The translations under genes and the position numbers were made by a program. Source: Turicibacter faecis (GTDB lineage: Bacteria; Bacillota_I; Bacilli_A; MOL361; Turicibacteraceae). Taken from it: 64,000 nucleotides of DNA. Where the stretch lies: NCBI RefSeq assembly GCF_037076425.1, contig NZ_AP028127.1, forward strand, positions 402,001-466,000, written 5' to 3'. The notes beneath the pieces were generated by a model. That model was given only the letters and a program-made list of their open reading frames with translations. It had not been told where the DNA came from and ran no database searches. Numbering within the stretch: position 1 is the stretch's first letter; each line of letters opens with the position of its first letter. Below are positions 27,022 to 35,855 of this stretch, in pieces.

Positions 27022-27086
27022 TTTATAAGACTCTTATACGGGATATGGTTATCTTAATACAATCTTTATACTAATTTTGTTACACT
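27022..27086 (+). promoter_or_regulatory. KdpE-like operator and promoter 2, before the TPR-trk operon
   Basis: TTTATA-N5-CTTATA (27022-27038), TTAATACAATCTTTATA (27054-27070), then ten bases to TACACT (27081-27086). A duplicate of the block at 25964-26028. Confidence 0.65.
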
Positions 27087-27120
27087 TGTAGATGCCATTA
27101 GTTAAGAAGAGGTGAGCAAA

Positions 27121-27447
27121 ATGGGACAAATAAAGGGAGATGCCCTGTTTGAGGAATGTGTTATTTGTTCGGTTAATTATTTAAAGAGTTATCAATACAA
27201 AGAAGCGTTGGCGATGATTCATGAGGCCATGCAGGCAGATGATACATCGGCACTCGTTTATAACCTACTTGGTATCTACTATGAAATGAAGGGGGATTAT
27301 GTTCGAGCAAGAAAGCTTTATTTGGTGGCTAGTGCATTAGATGCTTCGTTTTTACCAGCGATGAATAATTTAAATCGCCTAACGTCTTATATGGCGGAGA
27401 GAACGCAAGTATCCATCGATTTTGGAAATTATGAGCGACATAAATAA
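27121..27447 (+). CDS. Small tetratricopeptide-repeat protein
   Basis: 108 residues with about two TPR units (LKSYQYKEALAMIHEAMQADD and YNLLGIYYEMKGDYVRARKLYLVASALD). No signal or membrane segment. ATG 27121 follows AGAGGTGAG. It is the first gene of the potassium uptake operon; TPR proteins are adaptors, so it may tether or regulate the Trk complex, but I know of no direct precedent. The gap to the next gene is 37 bp. Confidence 0.72.
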   Translation: MGQIKGDALFEECVICSVNYLKSYQYKEALAMIHEAMQADDTSALVYNLLGIYYEMKGDYVRARKLYLVASALDASFLPAMNNLNRLTSYMAERTQVSIDFGNYERHK

Positions 27448-27484
27448 GAGAAGATGAACAATAATCTGAAAGGATGTTTATGAG

Positions 27485-27919
27485 ATGAGATTAAAGAAAA
27501 AGAATTATATTGTTATTGTGGGGTGTAGCCAGTTCGGTGCAACGATTGCCTCTACCTTTTCACAACAAGGCTGTGATGTTGTGGTGATTGATCAAAATGA
27601 CATGGCGTTTCGAAAACTAGAGTATGGATTTAGTGGCTATAAAGTGATAAAAGATGGGACAGATGTTGAAGTTTTAATTCAGGCTGGCATTGAACAAGCT
27701 TCCCTAGTCGTAGCGGCGACAGATGATGATAATGCTAATCTGATGATTTCCCAAATGGCTAAAGAGATTTTTAATGTCGAGGAGGTTGTTTCTCGATTAT
27801 ATGATGTCGATAAACAAATTTTATATCGCGATTTAAATATCAAAATGATTCGTCCAACCCGATTGACGATGGATGAGTTTGATAAACTAGTGATGAAACG
27901 CGAGGGAGGAAAATTCTAA
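27485..27919 (+). CDS. TrkA/KtrA-type RCK-N protein, half length
   Basis: 144 residues, a single Rossmann RCK_N domain: nucleotide loop VGCSQFGATIASTFSQQG (~13-30), acidic VVIDQN at the end of beta 2, and AATDDDNANL. The RCK_C domain of full KtrA/TrkA is absent. RCK proteins gate TrkH/KtrB channels in response to nucleotides or c-di-AMP. It overlaps the next gene's start by one base, and a second, full-length RCK protein follows, so the two may form a hetero-octameric gating ring. Confidence 0.85.
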   Translation: MRLKKKNYIVIVGCSQFGATIASTFSQQGCDVVVIDQNDMAFRKLEYGFSGYKVIKDGTDVEVLIQAGIEQASLVVAATDDDNANLMISQMAKEIFNVEEVVSRLYDVDKQILYRDLNIKMIRPTRLTMDEFDKLVMKREGGKF

Positions 27920-28593
27920 TGAAGGTTTTAATTGTTGGAGGACGTGGGAAAGCCGATTTTTTAATGAACTCATTACTTGATAAAAAAAATAGCGTGACGT
28001 TAATACACGATGATGAGGAATATTGTAGACAATTAGCCCGTAAATATGACACGACGATCATTTGCGGGGACGGAACAAAACGTTATATATTAGAAGAAGC
28101 TGAGATTGAAAATCAAGATATCGTAATTGCATTAACACCGAAAGATTGTGCGAATTTCGTCATTTGTCAATTAGCGAAGAAAGTTTATGGGATAAAGAGA
28201 GCTTTTGCGACTGTCAATAATCCTAAAAATGTTGACGTGTTTAAAAAATTAGGGATTGATTCGGCGATTAGTGCGACTTACGTAGTGTCAAATATGATTG
28301 AACAACTTGCGACGATTAATGATTTATCTCATTTAACGGTGATGGAATCGGGCCATATTCATTTAATGGAGTTGCTTGTGAAGGAGCAAGATCCGATCGT
28401 AAATCAACAGATTAAAGACATTGATATTTCTGAAGAAATGATTATTAGTTGCATCATTCGAAGTAATCAGGCCCTAATTCCAAAAGGAGATACATTTATT
28501 TTATCGGGTGATAAACTTATCATTTTATCAACCAGCACGCAACCTCAATCATTTATCGGACAGTTAGTAGGTGATTCCTATGAAACGCGTTAA
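27919..28593 (+). CDS. TrkA family potassium uptake regulator, full length
   Basis: 224 residues with both RCK_N (VGGRGKADFLMNSLL, GDGTKRYILEEAEIENQDIVIALTPKD) and RCK_C (~145-220, including EQDPIVNQQIKDIDISEEMIISCIIR). Overlap of one base with the gene before and 14 bases with the gene after (ATG 28580) shows translational coupling to the channel subunit. Confidence 0.87.
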   Translation: MKVLIVGGRGKADFLMNSLLDKKNSVTLIHDDEEYCRQLARKYDTTIICGDGTKRYILEEAEIENQDIVIALTPKDCANFVICQLAKKVYGIKRAFATVNNPKNVDVFKKLGIDSAISATYVVSNMIEQLATINDLSHLTVMESGHIHLMELLVKEQDPIVNQQIKDIDISEEMIISCIIRSNQALIPKGDTFILSGDKLIILSTSTQPQSFIGQLVGDSYETR

Positions 28594-30040
28594 ACAAAAA
28601 TATTTAATCATGGCCTATTTATCACGCTTTATGATGATTATTGGCCTCATTTTATTCATTCCTTTATTGGTGCTCCCTTTTTATCCGCAAGAGGTGATTT
28701 ATTGCAAGGATTTCATTATTCCTGCCCTTATCGCTATCTTATTAGGAGGGGGATTAACGAAGGTACTTCCTTTTGAGCGGTCACAACGACTCTCGGTGGG
28801 GGATGATGCGGTGATTGTGGTAGGGGCTTGGATCCTTGCGATTGTATTTTCGGCCATGCCATTTGTTTTCTCTCATCAATTAAATGTAACACAAGCCATT
28901 TTTGAATCGGTAAGTGGTTGGACGACGACGGGATTATCGGTTGTTAATACGGAACAAACGGCGCACATTTTTTTAATTCATCGAAGTGTTACTCAATTTT
29001 TTGGAGGGGTAGGAATCGTTCTAGTGTTATTGTCGGCCCTTTCAAGTACATTTGGATTGCAACTTTATCAATCAGAGGGGCATAATGACTATTTGCTTCC
29101 TAACTTGATTAAATCTTCACGCCTTATTTTAGGAATTTATTTTGGCTATATTATGATTGGCGTGCTACTCTACACCTTATTTGGGATGCCGTTATTTGAC
29201 GCGATTAACCATTCAATTGGTGCCCTTTCTACAGGTGGTTTCTCCGTTAAAACATTAAGCATTGAGGCTTATGATTCTGTGGCAATCGAGGTGATTACCA
29301 TTGTTCTGATGTTATTAGGAACAACGAATTTTGCTGCCCATCTTCTGCTGCTTAGGGGAAGATTAAAATCGTTTTTTAAACTAGGTGAAATTAAGTTTAT
29401 GGCTCTTTTGATTGGAATTGGGGTGGCACTTTTGACCGTTTCATTAGCCGGAACGGTATTGGGGTCATTAGGTGACTCGTTCCGAGTGGCTATTTTCCAA
29501 GTTATTTCGGCGTTGTCTACAACGGGATATGCGACAACAAGTTATACAACGTTCACTTCATCCGCACTGTTTATCATGATTGTTTTGATGATTATCGGGG
29601 GAGGGGCCGGTTCAACATCAGGTGGGATTAAGCTCTATCGTTTCCTTCTATTAGTCAAACAGAGTATTTGGAACGTGTATCTTCAATTTAAACCTGAACA
29701 TTTGATTAAGGAACCATTTGTATTAAAGCCCGAGGGAAAAGTTTATTTAACGAATGATGACTTTAAAGAGGCTTCAAATTATGCTTTTATTTATATGGTC
29801 TTGCTGGGGATTGGGACGTTTATATTTTTAGTGATGGGTTATCCTCTTCAGGAGTCGCTATTTGAGTTTGCGTCGTCATTAGGAACGGTCGGTCTTTCGA
29901 TTGGAATAACTGCTCCTGATCTTCATCCACTTTTATTGTGGACGGAAATAGTGGGGATGCTGTTTGGGCGCTTAGAAATTTGGGTTATCTTTATTTCACT
30001 GATTAAAATTTGTACGAGACGTAAAAGAGGTCGCAACTAA
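28580..30040 (+). CDS. TrkH/KtrB family potassium transporter
   Basis: About 486 residues, an integral membrane protein. Four pore-loop repeats with the selectivity glycine can be seen: FESVSGWTTTGLS, HSIGALSTGGFSV, ISALSTTGYATTS and FASSLGTVGLSIG. The long hydrophobic helices between them match the TrkH fold. ATG 28580 after AGGTGAT is preferred to the GTG at 28571. Together with the two RCK proteins it forms a Trk-type potassium (or sodium-coupled) uptake system. Confidence 0.9.
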   Translation: MKRVKQKYLIMAYLSRFMMIIGLILFIPLLVLPFYPQEVIYCKDFIIPALIAILLGGGLTKVLPFERSQRLSVGDDAVIVVGAWILAIVFSAMPFVFSHQLNVTQAIFESVSGWTTTGLSVVNTEQTAHIFLIHRSVTQFFGGVGIVLVLLSALSSTFGLQLYQSEGHNDYLLPNLIKSSRLILGIYFGYIMIGVLLYTLFGMPLFDAINHSIGALSTGGFSVKTLSIEAYDSVAIEVITIVLMLLGTTNFAAHLLLLRGRLKSFFKLGEIKFMALLIGIGVALLTVSLAGTVLGSLGDSFRVAIFQVISALSTTGYATTSYTTFTSSALFIMIVLMIIGGGAGSTSGGIKLYRFLLLVKQSIWNVYLQFKPEHLIKEPFVLKPEGKVYLTNDDFKEASNYAFIYMVLLGIGTFIFLVMGYPLQESLFEFASSLGTVGLSIGITAPDLHPLLLWTEIVGMLFGRLEIWVIFISLIKICTRRKRGRN

Positions 30041-30473
30041 GAAAACAACCCTTGTTGTTAATCTGATTCAAAAGCATCGCGATTCTTTTTAACACTTCCT
30101 AATTAAGAGAAAAAAGAGGAAGGATCGTTCATAAATATCAAATGGATACGGTATGAGTTCATAAAGGGTCTCATACCGTATTTATTTAGGATGCGGTTGT
30201 GATCAGAATCATTAATGTCGGTTGATAGGGGTAACTTTCTCTAGCGTTTGTGGTAAACTAAAGAGTAGCAGCCTCTCATTAGGGTGAGGGGTGAAATTGG
30301 TGATACCGTTTTCTAGTAGTTACTTCAACGGGGCATTGTCAGTGTGAGACTTATAGTCGTTACTTTCTTTGTTAGCTTACAAAAAATTTAATCCAATTCG
30401 TTTGTAAAATCGCCAGACAGTAATAAGATAGGGAGCGTTGGGCAATTTGAATTTAAGGGATAGAGGTGTGAGA
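30041..30473. other. 433-bp intergenic region with terminator and leader-like hairpin
   Basis: A terminator at 30147-30187 closes the trk operon. Further on is a 7-bp hairpin CCTCTCA-N6-TGAGGGG (~30271-30290) and a TAAACT (-10-like, ~30254). I tested this stretch for T-box or amino-sugar riboswitch signatures and saw none. Confidence 0.4.
30147..30187 (+). terminator. Terminator of the trk operon
   Basis: TACGGTATGAG-N12-CTCATACCGTA followed by TTTATTT. Confidence 0.88.
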
Positions 30474-31607
30474 ATGAAGGCAATTAAGAATGGGAAAATC
30501 ATAATGCCCCAAGGTATTCTTGAAAATCAGGTGCTTGTATTTGACGAAGTGATTAGATCGATTCAAGTAGAGGTTCCCGAAGATTGTGAAGTCATCGATG
30601 CCCGTGGCATGTATGTGTCTCCAGGATTAATTGATGTACACGTGCATGGAAGTTGTGGTGCTGATACGATGGATCAATCGGTTGAGGCCATCGAGACCAT
30701 TAGTCAAGGAATTGCTCAAAATGGGGTGACGGCTTTCTTACCGACAACGATGACCATGAGCCAAGAAGATATTTATGGAGCTTTAAGCGTCATTCGGGAA
30801 TGTATGAGACGGTCATTAGTTGGGGCTAAAGTTTTGGGTGCCCATATGGAGGGACCGTTCATTAATGAGTTGTATAAGGGGGCGCAGTCGAGTCAATATA
30901 TTGTAAAACCAAATTTTTTATTTATAGAACCATATACCGATGTTATTAAATTGGTTTCCTATGCACCAGAGTTGGATGAAAGTTACGCGTTTACCAAAGC
31001 GGTGAAGGAAAGAACAGAGATAACCTTATCTATTGGCCATACGAATGCCACCTATCAACAAGCTAAAGAGGCCTTTGCCTGCGGATGTAGTCATGTCACG
31101 CACTTATTTAATGCAATGACGCCACTTAATCATCGGGAGCCTGGCGTGGTTGGGGCTGCATTAAGTAGTGATGTTTTTACAGAATTAATTGCGGATACGA
31201 TTCATATTCATAAAGATTTATTCCCGTTTGTGTTGGCGAATAAGGGAAAAGAGAAAATTGTGTTGATCACAGATAGTATGCGCGCCGGATGTATGAAAGA
31301 TGGAACGTACGATTTAGGTGGGCAAGCCGTGTTTGTTAAAGACGGAGCCGCCCGACTTGCTAGTGGAAATTTAGCTGGAAGTGTGTTGACCTTAAATCAG
31401 GCCGTCTATAATTTTTATAAGTATACAGACGTCACGTTGTGGGAGGCGATTCATATGGCTTCTTTAAATCCAGCGACATCCATCGGTATCCATCATCAAA
31501 AGGGAAGTCTGGATGTATCAAAAGATGCAGACATTGTTATTTTTGATGAGGAACTCAATTGTTATTTAGCGTTCGTTGAAGGACGCGAAGTAGTTAATAA
31601 ATTTTGA
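30474..31607 (+). CDS. nagA: N-acetylglucosamine-6-phosphate deacetylase
   Basis: 377 residues, an amidohydrolase. Metal-binding motif GLIDVHVHG (~57-65), the conserved HMEGPF (Glu ligand), SIGHTNATY, and HLFNAM are present, followed by VLITDSMRAGCMKDG and LAGSVLTL. The enzyme removes acetate from GlcNAc-6-phosphate in amino-sugar catabolism and cell-wall recycling. ATG 30474 after AGAGGTG is preferred to an upstream TTG. No nagB lies beside it here; the gene is monocistronic. Confidence 0.93.
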   Translation: MKAIKNGKIIMPQGILENQVLVFDEVIRSIQVEVPEDCEVIDARGMYVSPGLIDVHVHGSCGADTMDQSVEAIETISQGIAQNGVTAFLPTTMTMSQEDIYGALSVIRECMRRSLVGAKVLGAHMEGPFINELYKGAQSSQYIVKPNFLFIEPYTDVIKLVSYAPELDESYAFTKAVKERTEITLSIGHTNATYQQAKEAFACGCSHVTHLFNAMTPLNHREPGVVGAALSSDVFTELIADTIHIHKDLFPFVLANKGKEKIVLITDSMRAGCMKDGTYDLGGQAVFVKDGAARLASGNLAGSVLTLNQAVYNFYKYTDVTLWEAIHMASLNPATSIGIHHQKGSLDVSKDADIVIFDEELNCYLAFVEGREVVNKF

Positions 31608-31694
31608 AAAAGTGGGTTATTAATAACTGATTAAATGGGGTACTATCCCGCTAAAATGCTTATTTTAGACGAGTAGAGGATGGGATTTTCATTA

Positions 31695-31739
31695 TAAAAA
31701 GAAGCCATTAAGGGATTATGCTTAATGGCTTCTTTTTAT
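31695..31739. terminator. Terminator downstream of nagA
   Basis: AAAAGAAGCCATTAAG-N8-CTTAATGGCTTCTTTT. Confidence 0.9.
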
Positions 31740-31829
31740 AAGTCTTTACTTTTTAGGAAGGGATCTTTATAAGATAATTGAATGTTTCGTGGGGGGAAGG
31801 TGCTGAGCTGCCTAAGAGGAATCTTAAGT

Positions 31830-33369
31830 GGTTCTATAATTTTTGGTGTGGGTGGGATTACTCACACCTTTTTGATTGCCATAAATATTGAGACAAAAAA
31901 AAGAGACATAGTCCCCAAAATCCTATACAATGTAATCGGCTAAAACAACACGAAAGGATTGGTTTTATGTCTCATACTAATTGTATCTCAACTTTACTTG
32001 ATTTAAAAGATAAAAATATTACTTTTTCAGAAAATTGTATCCAGGAAACTCAGATTAAGAATGTTCGTTCTAAACTTATTTTAGGGACTCTTTCTTTTCA
32101 ACCGACTCATTGCTACCACTGTGGTCATTCTTTTGACTCAAATATCATTAAACACGGCTTCAAAACTTCACGTATTAAGCTAGTCAAAATTTCCGGATTT
32201 GATGCTTATCTAGACTTAAAAAACAACGTTATAAATGCCGTCATTGTGACCGAACATTTACCCTAGAAACATCTCTTGTTAACCCTAATTGTTTTATTTC
32301 CACTCCCGTAAAACAAGCCATCTTTTTAGAAGCTAGTCATAAGAAATCCGAAACAGATATTGCACGTGAGCTTAACGTTTCTCATTCAACCGTTAACCGC
32401 GTCATTCATTCTTCCTATGAAGAACAGCCGCTTCCCTTTAATTCTCTCCCAAAAGTTCTTTGTTTTGACGAGTTTAAGTCGGTTAAATCGGCCGAGGGTC
32501 ACCTGCCATGCGAAGCATGTATCCTCCATTGGTAGGGAACGGAGCAATGTCCTTCATTTTTTGTGATGCGTCCAATGGAAAGCTAATTGATATCGTTGAA
32601 GACCGTCGCTTAAGTACACTAAGGACTTATTTTATGCGATTTTCTAAAGCAGCTCGTGAAGGTGTAACCCACGTCGTCATTGACATGTACGCCCCTTATA
32701 TGACACTCATTAAAGAGGTATTCCCTAAGGCTAAGATTGTTTTAGATAAATTTCATATCGTTCAACTAGTCTCTCGTGCTCTTAATAAAACACGCATTCG
32801 TTTCATGAATCAAAATAAAGAGTTTTATAATAAATTCAAACATTATTGGCGACTTCTCTTAAAAGCCCAAGAAGATCTTAATGCCACTCATTACTTCTAT
32901 TCCAACTGCTTCAAAAAGATGATCTCTCAACAAGAAATTATTGACTTTTTATTAGCCCTAGACCCTGAACTAAAGGAGACTTATGATTTCTACCAAACTG
33001 TCCAACAGGCTATTAAACTTCGTAACCTTGAAATATTTCATCATGCCATTCAACACCCCTCTGACCTGCTTTCACACGAAATGAAAACAGCTTTAAAAAC
33101 ACTCACTCATTATCAAGATTATGTCAAAAATACTATCGAAACTCCTTATACAAATGGAGTACTTGAAGGAATTAACAACAATATCAAAGTCATTAAGCGA
33201 ATCGCTTTTGGATACCGTAGTTTCTACCATTTCAAAGCAAGAATTTTGATTATTCATAAATACACTTTTGAACAAAAAAAGAAGAGGAATCAAACCATCT
33301 AAAGAATAGCCTAATTCCTCCCGATTATATGTATAGATTTTATTCACCCACACTATTTGATAAAGAACC
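31830..33369 (+). mobile_element. ISL3 family insertion sequence with target duplication
   Basis: 1,540 bp. Ends read GGTTCTATAATTTTTGGTG at the left and, inward from the right, GGTTCTTTATCAAATAGTG; the match resumes in GTGTGGGTG. The perfect 8-bp duplication TCTTAAGT flanks it (31822-31829 and 33370-33377). The transposase frame is interrupted twice. This is a different ISL3 lineage from the element at 6083. Confidence 0.93.
31967..33302 (+). pseudogene. ISL3 transposase with a -1 shift and a 44-bp insert
   Basis: The parts together give a full-length ISL3 transposase of ~430 residues: zinc finger (CYHCGHSF and CRHCDRTF), HTH (TDIARELNVSHSTVNRVI), DDE parts (CFDEFKSVKS, VTHVVIDMYAPY, VLDKFHIVQLV) and the C-terminal NGVLEGINNNIKVIKRIAFGYRSF. 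Break 1 is at ~32213-32221, where the frame moves -1 at A AAA AAC. Break 2 is a 44-bp insert (32497-32540) with a stop codon (TGG TAG). Either the copy is dead or one or both sites are recoded; a dead copy is the simpler reading. Confidence 0.85.
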
Positions 33370-33423
33370 TCTTAAGTTCGTCATCAGCAGGACCCGTGGA
33401 TTAACATTTCTTTCAAAAGAGAC

Positions 33424-33452
33424 AAAAACGGAGTGAATACTTTCACTCCGTC
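33424..33452 (-). terminator. Terminator of the MFS transporter gene
   Basis: On the minus strand ACGGAGTGAA-AGTA-TTCACTCCGT and TTTT, ~25 bp after the MFS stop. Confidence 0.88.
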
Positions 33453-33475
33453 GTTGAATGTTGAATAAAGAATAA

Positions 33476-34720
33476 TTATTTTTGTAATAATTTTTTAGCT
33501 TGGATTTGCCCCATTAAGTTTAAGATGTAACCGACTACCCCAACGGCAATGAATAACATACAAGCAGAAGTTAATCCAATTTTATTTGAAAGGGTTGTAA
33601 ATAATAAGGCTGAAATCGAACTACCTAAGGCGAATGACATACCGACTTTTGCTAACTTCATTGTTCCATCACGTTGTCCAAAAACATCTGACGGCATAAA
33701 GGCTGGTGCTGATGTGATTGTAAAGACAGTTAATCCAGATAAGATAGGAACAAGGAATCCAACAAAGCTTCCGGTTGGCATAAAGGCCATGATAATTAAA
33801 GCTAATACGTTAGCGATTCCTGATAAAACCATTGGAACGAATGATCCTAATTTATCGAATAATTTACCACCGGCAACGTTACCGATTAAACATGAAACAC
33901 CAAAGATTGAACCAGCAACACCTAATTGACTTGCTTCAAATCCTTTTTTAGCTAAAACTGGAATAGCCTGTGTTGATACAGCTACAACGGCGAAACAGAT
34001 TAATGCACAACCACACCAGAATGTCCAGAAAGCAGATGTTTTACTTGTTTCTTTATCTGATAATCCATCAAATTTTTGACGTACAGGTTTTGCTGATGTT
34101 TCAGTTGAAACTTTTTCTTCAGGAAGCTCACCTTGTTTTGGATATCTAATAAATAATAAGGCTAATGGCACACCAATTGCAATCATCGCTAAACCTAAGA
34201 TGATGTATGTTCCACGCCATCCAACGTTCGCTAATAAATTAACGGTAATAGGTTGTAAGAAGACGTTACCAATTGATCCACCTGCTAAGGCGATTCCTAA
34301 TGCAGTCCCGCGTCCTTCACCTGGGAACCAGTGTCCCATCATAACTGGTAATGATAATCCTGTGAATAAAATTGTACCGATTTGTGTACAGAAAGCACTC
34401 GCGTTAAACATAATTGCATTTTGTGCTAAACCGTATGACGCGAAGGCTAAACCACCAATAATTAACCCGGCAACATAAATATATTTAATTTTGAATTTAT
34501 CATAAAATTTAGCGAAGAATGGGTTAAATAAAGCAGGGATTGTTCCTGATAAATACAATAAAGTAAATCCAACTTCAGTTACGACCCCTGATTCAGAAAC
34601 CGGTGTTTGCATTTGACTTTGTAAGTTTTGAGAAATACAGTATGGTAATGCTTGGATTAACATACAAATGAACACGATAAAATATCTTTTACCATTGCTA
34701 GCTTTTACAGTCTGATCCAT
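33476..34720 (-). CDS. MFS transporter, oxalate/formate antiporter (OFA) group
   Basis: 414 residues with about 12 membrane helices and a Lys/Glu-rich central loop (~195-225). The N-terminal half has the OFA-like pattern GRGTALGIALAGGSIGN. Members exchange small carboxylates, and several are coupled to bile-acid or taurine/glycine genes in gut bacteria. It lies 145 bp downstream of the bile salt hydrolase on the same strand, so transport of a conjugated bile acid or a released product is a reasonable inference, not proven. TAGGAGGAC precedes ATG 34720. Confidence 0.85.
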   Translation of the reverse strand: MDQTVKASNGKRYFIVFICMLIQALPYCISQNLQSQMQTPVSESGVVTEVGFTLLYLSGTIPALFNPFFAKFYDKFKIKYIYVAGLIIGGLAFASYGLAQNAIMFNASAFCTQIGTILFTGLSLPVMMGHWFPGEGRGTALGIALAGGSIGNVFLQPITVNLLANVGWRGTYIILGLAMIAIGVPLALLFIRYPKQGELPEEKVSTETSAKPVRQKFDGLSDKETSKTSAFWTFWCGCALICFAVVAVSTQAIPVLAKKGFEASQLGVAGSIFGVSCLIGNVAGGKLFDKLGSFVPMVLSGIANVLALIIMAFMPTGSFVGFLVPILSGLTVFTITSAPAFMPSDVFGQRDGTMKLAKVGMSFALGSSISALLFTTLSNKIGLTSACMLFIAVGVVGYILNLMGQIQAKKLLQK

Positions 34721-34774
34721 ATCAGAGTCCTCCTATATCATTTTCCGTATTTAGTTTTCGTTATAAATGGGCGA

Positions 34775-34856
34775 TTTTTAAGAAACAATTTCTAGGACTA
34801 ATCGGTTAATCAATGATAAGGAGTTAATAGCTCCCGAAAAGATTGTTTCTTAAAAA
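34775..34856. repeat. 15-bp perfect inverted repeat between the hydrolase and MFS genes
   Basis: TTTTTAAGAAACAAT (34775-34789) and ATTGTTTCTTAAAAA (34842-34856), separated by 52 bp containing AGGAGTTAATAGCTCC. It is not a normal terminator: AT-rich and with a long loop. Possible RNA processing or operator site. Confidence 0.85.
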
Positions 34857-34865
34857 TAAGAATCT

Positions 34866-35855
34866 TTAATTTTGTTGCGTAACAGTAAACTCGTCATTAA
34901 ATGTAAACAACTTCACTTCTTTGGCATCTAAATCTTCGTGATGCATATTGATCGCGGAAATACTATGGTTCGTATAAGTTTTATAATAGTAGATTCCTTT
35001 TTCTTGATCGATACATGACGTATACAAAGTGATGTCATTTAAATGCTGAGGCGTTACAACCGATCCGCGTACCATGGCGACCCCGTTTAAAATATGGAAA
35101 AACTCGCTCATTCCAGAATAATTGACATCTGCATAATCAATATGATTACGTAAGAAGGCAGCTTTTACGAAGCGTGAAGGTGAAGAGTAGTCACCAGGTA
35201 ATCCAAAGGCACCAAGCCCTTGACCTAATGGTTTTAGATTCTGTTCACCACATGCGGTATCTTGAGGTTGGGTAGCAGTAAGTCCCATATACTGTGTTAA
35301 ATTTGTAAGGTGCCAATCAAATGTTGGCGCATTCGTCAAAACACCGACCTTATTATCCATCACTTTTAATCCATTTACGGTTTTTTCAACGACAATACTT
35401 TCACCTGTTTTATCACAGATCATCCAATGGAGTGGAGAAATCGGTACTTGTTCATTTAATGGAACCCCAACTAGTACAACATTTTTTAAAGCTTCTTTTA
35501 CCTCTTTAACCGTTTCAAAATTAGCGGCAACCCATAAGAGTAAATCATAAGGTGCAATATTTGTTTTACCCTCTACGGATTTGTCGTCCCAGTGTGCGTA
35601 TTTCGGAAAATTTAATCCCGCTGCAGCTAATCCCTTCTCATTACAAACATCTGCATAAGAAGGATGTTCATCAATTAGTGTTCCCATTCCGATAATCGCA
35701 TATTTCGTTTGTTCTACTTCTCCAGTTGCACGATTTTTATAACCAAAATGTCTTGGAGTTAAGAGAACGGATTGATTGAACGAATACTCAATATCCATGT
35801 TGCGACCAAATAAATGAGAACCGTCTTTAGCTGTTAGTGATAGTGCAGTACACAT
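34866..35855 (-). CDS. bsh: Choloylglycine hydrolase (bile salt hydrolase)
   Basis: 329 residues of the Ntn-hydrolase family. The catalytic set is complete and at canonical positions: Cys2 (exposed after removal of Met1), Arg18, Asp21, Asn82, Asn175 and Arg228. It cleaves glycine or taurine from conjugated bile acids in the gut, releasing free bile acids; the preference between the two cannot be read with confidence. No signal peptide, so cytosolic as in other BSHs. GAAAGGGG precedes ATG 35855. The OFA transporter follows on the same strand. Confidence 0.95.
   Translation of the reverse strand: MCTALSLTAKDGSHLFGRNMDIEYSFNQSVLLTPRHFGYKNRATGEVEQTKYAIIGMGTLIDEHPSYADVCNEKGLAAAGLNFPKYAHWDDKSVEGKTNIAPYDLLLWVAANFETVKEVKEALKNVVLVGVPLNEQVPISPLHWMICDKTGESIVVEKTVNGLKVMDNKVGVLTNAPTFDWHLTNLTQYMGLTATQPQDTACGEQNLKPLGQGLGAFGLPGDYSSPSRFVKAAFLRNHIDYADVNYSGMSEFFHILNGVAMVRGSVVTPQHLNDITLYTSCIDQEKGIYYYKTYTNHSISAINMHHEDLDAKEVKLFTFNDEFTVTQQN

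Noticed and set aside
30230-30473. T-box or amino-sugar riboswitch before nagA
   Set aside because: GGTGATACCG near 30300 recalls the T-box core but the conserved AGGGTGGNACCGCG and the antiterminator are missing, and no glmS-type ribozyme core is visible.
33549-33929. 126-codon plus-strand frame opposite the MFS gene
   Set aside because: Shadow of the real minus-strand transporter; no ribosome site, and the composition (Pro, Asn, Lys-rich) is typical of an antisense frame.
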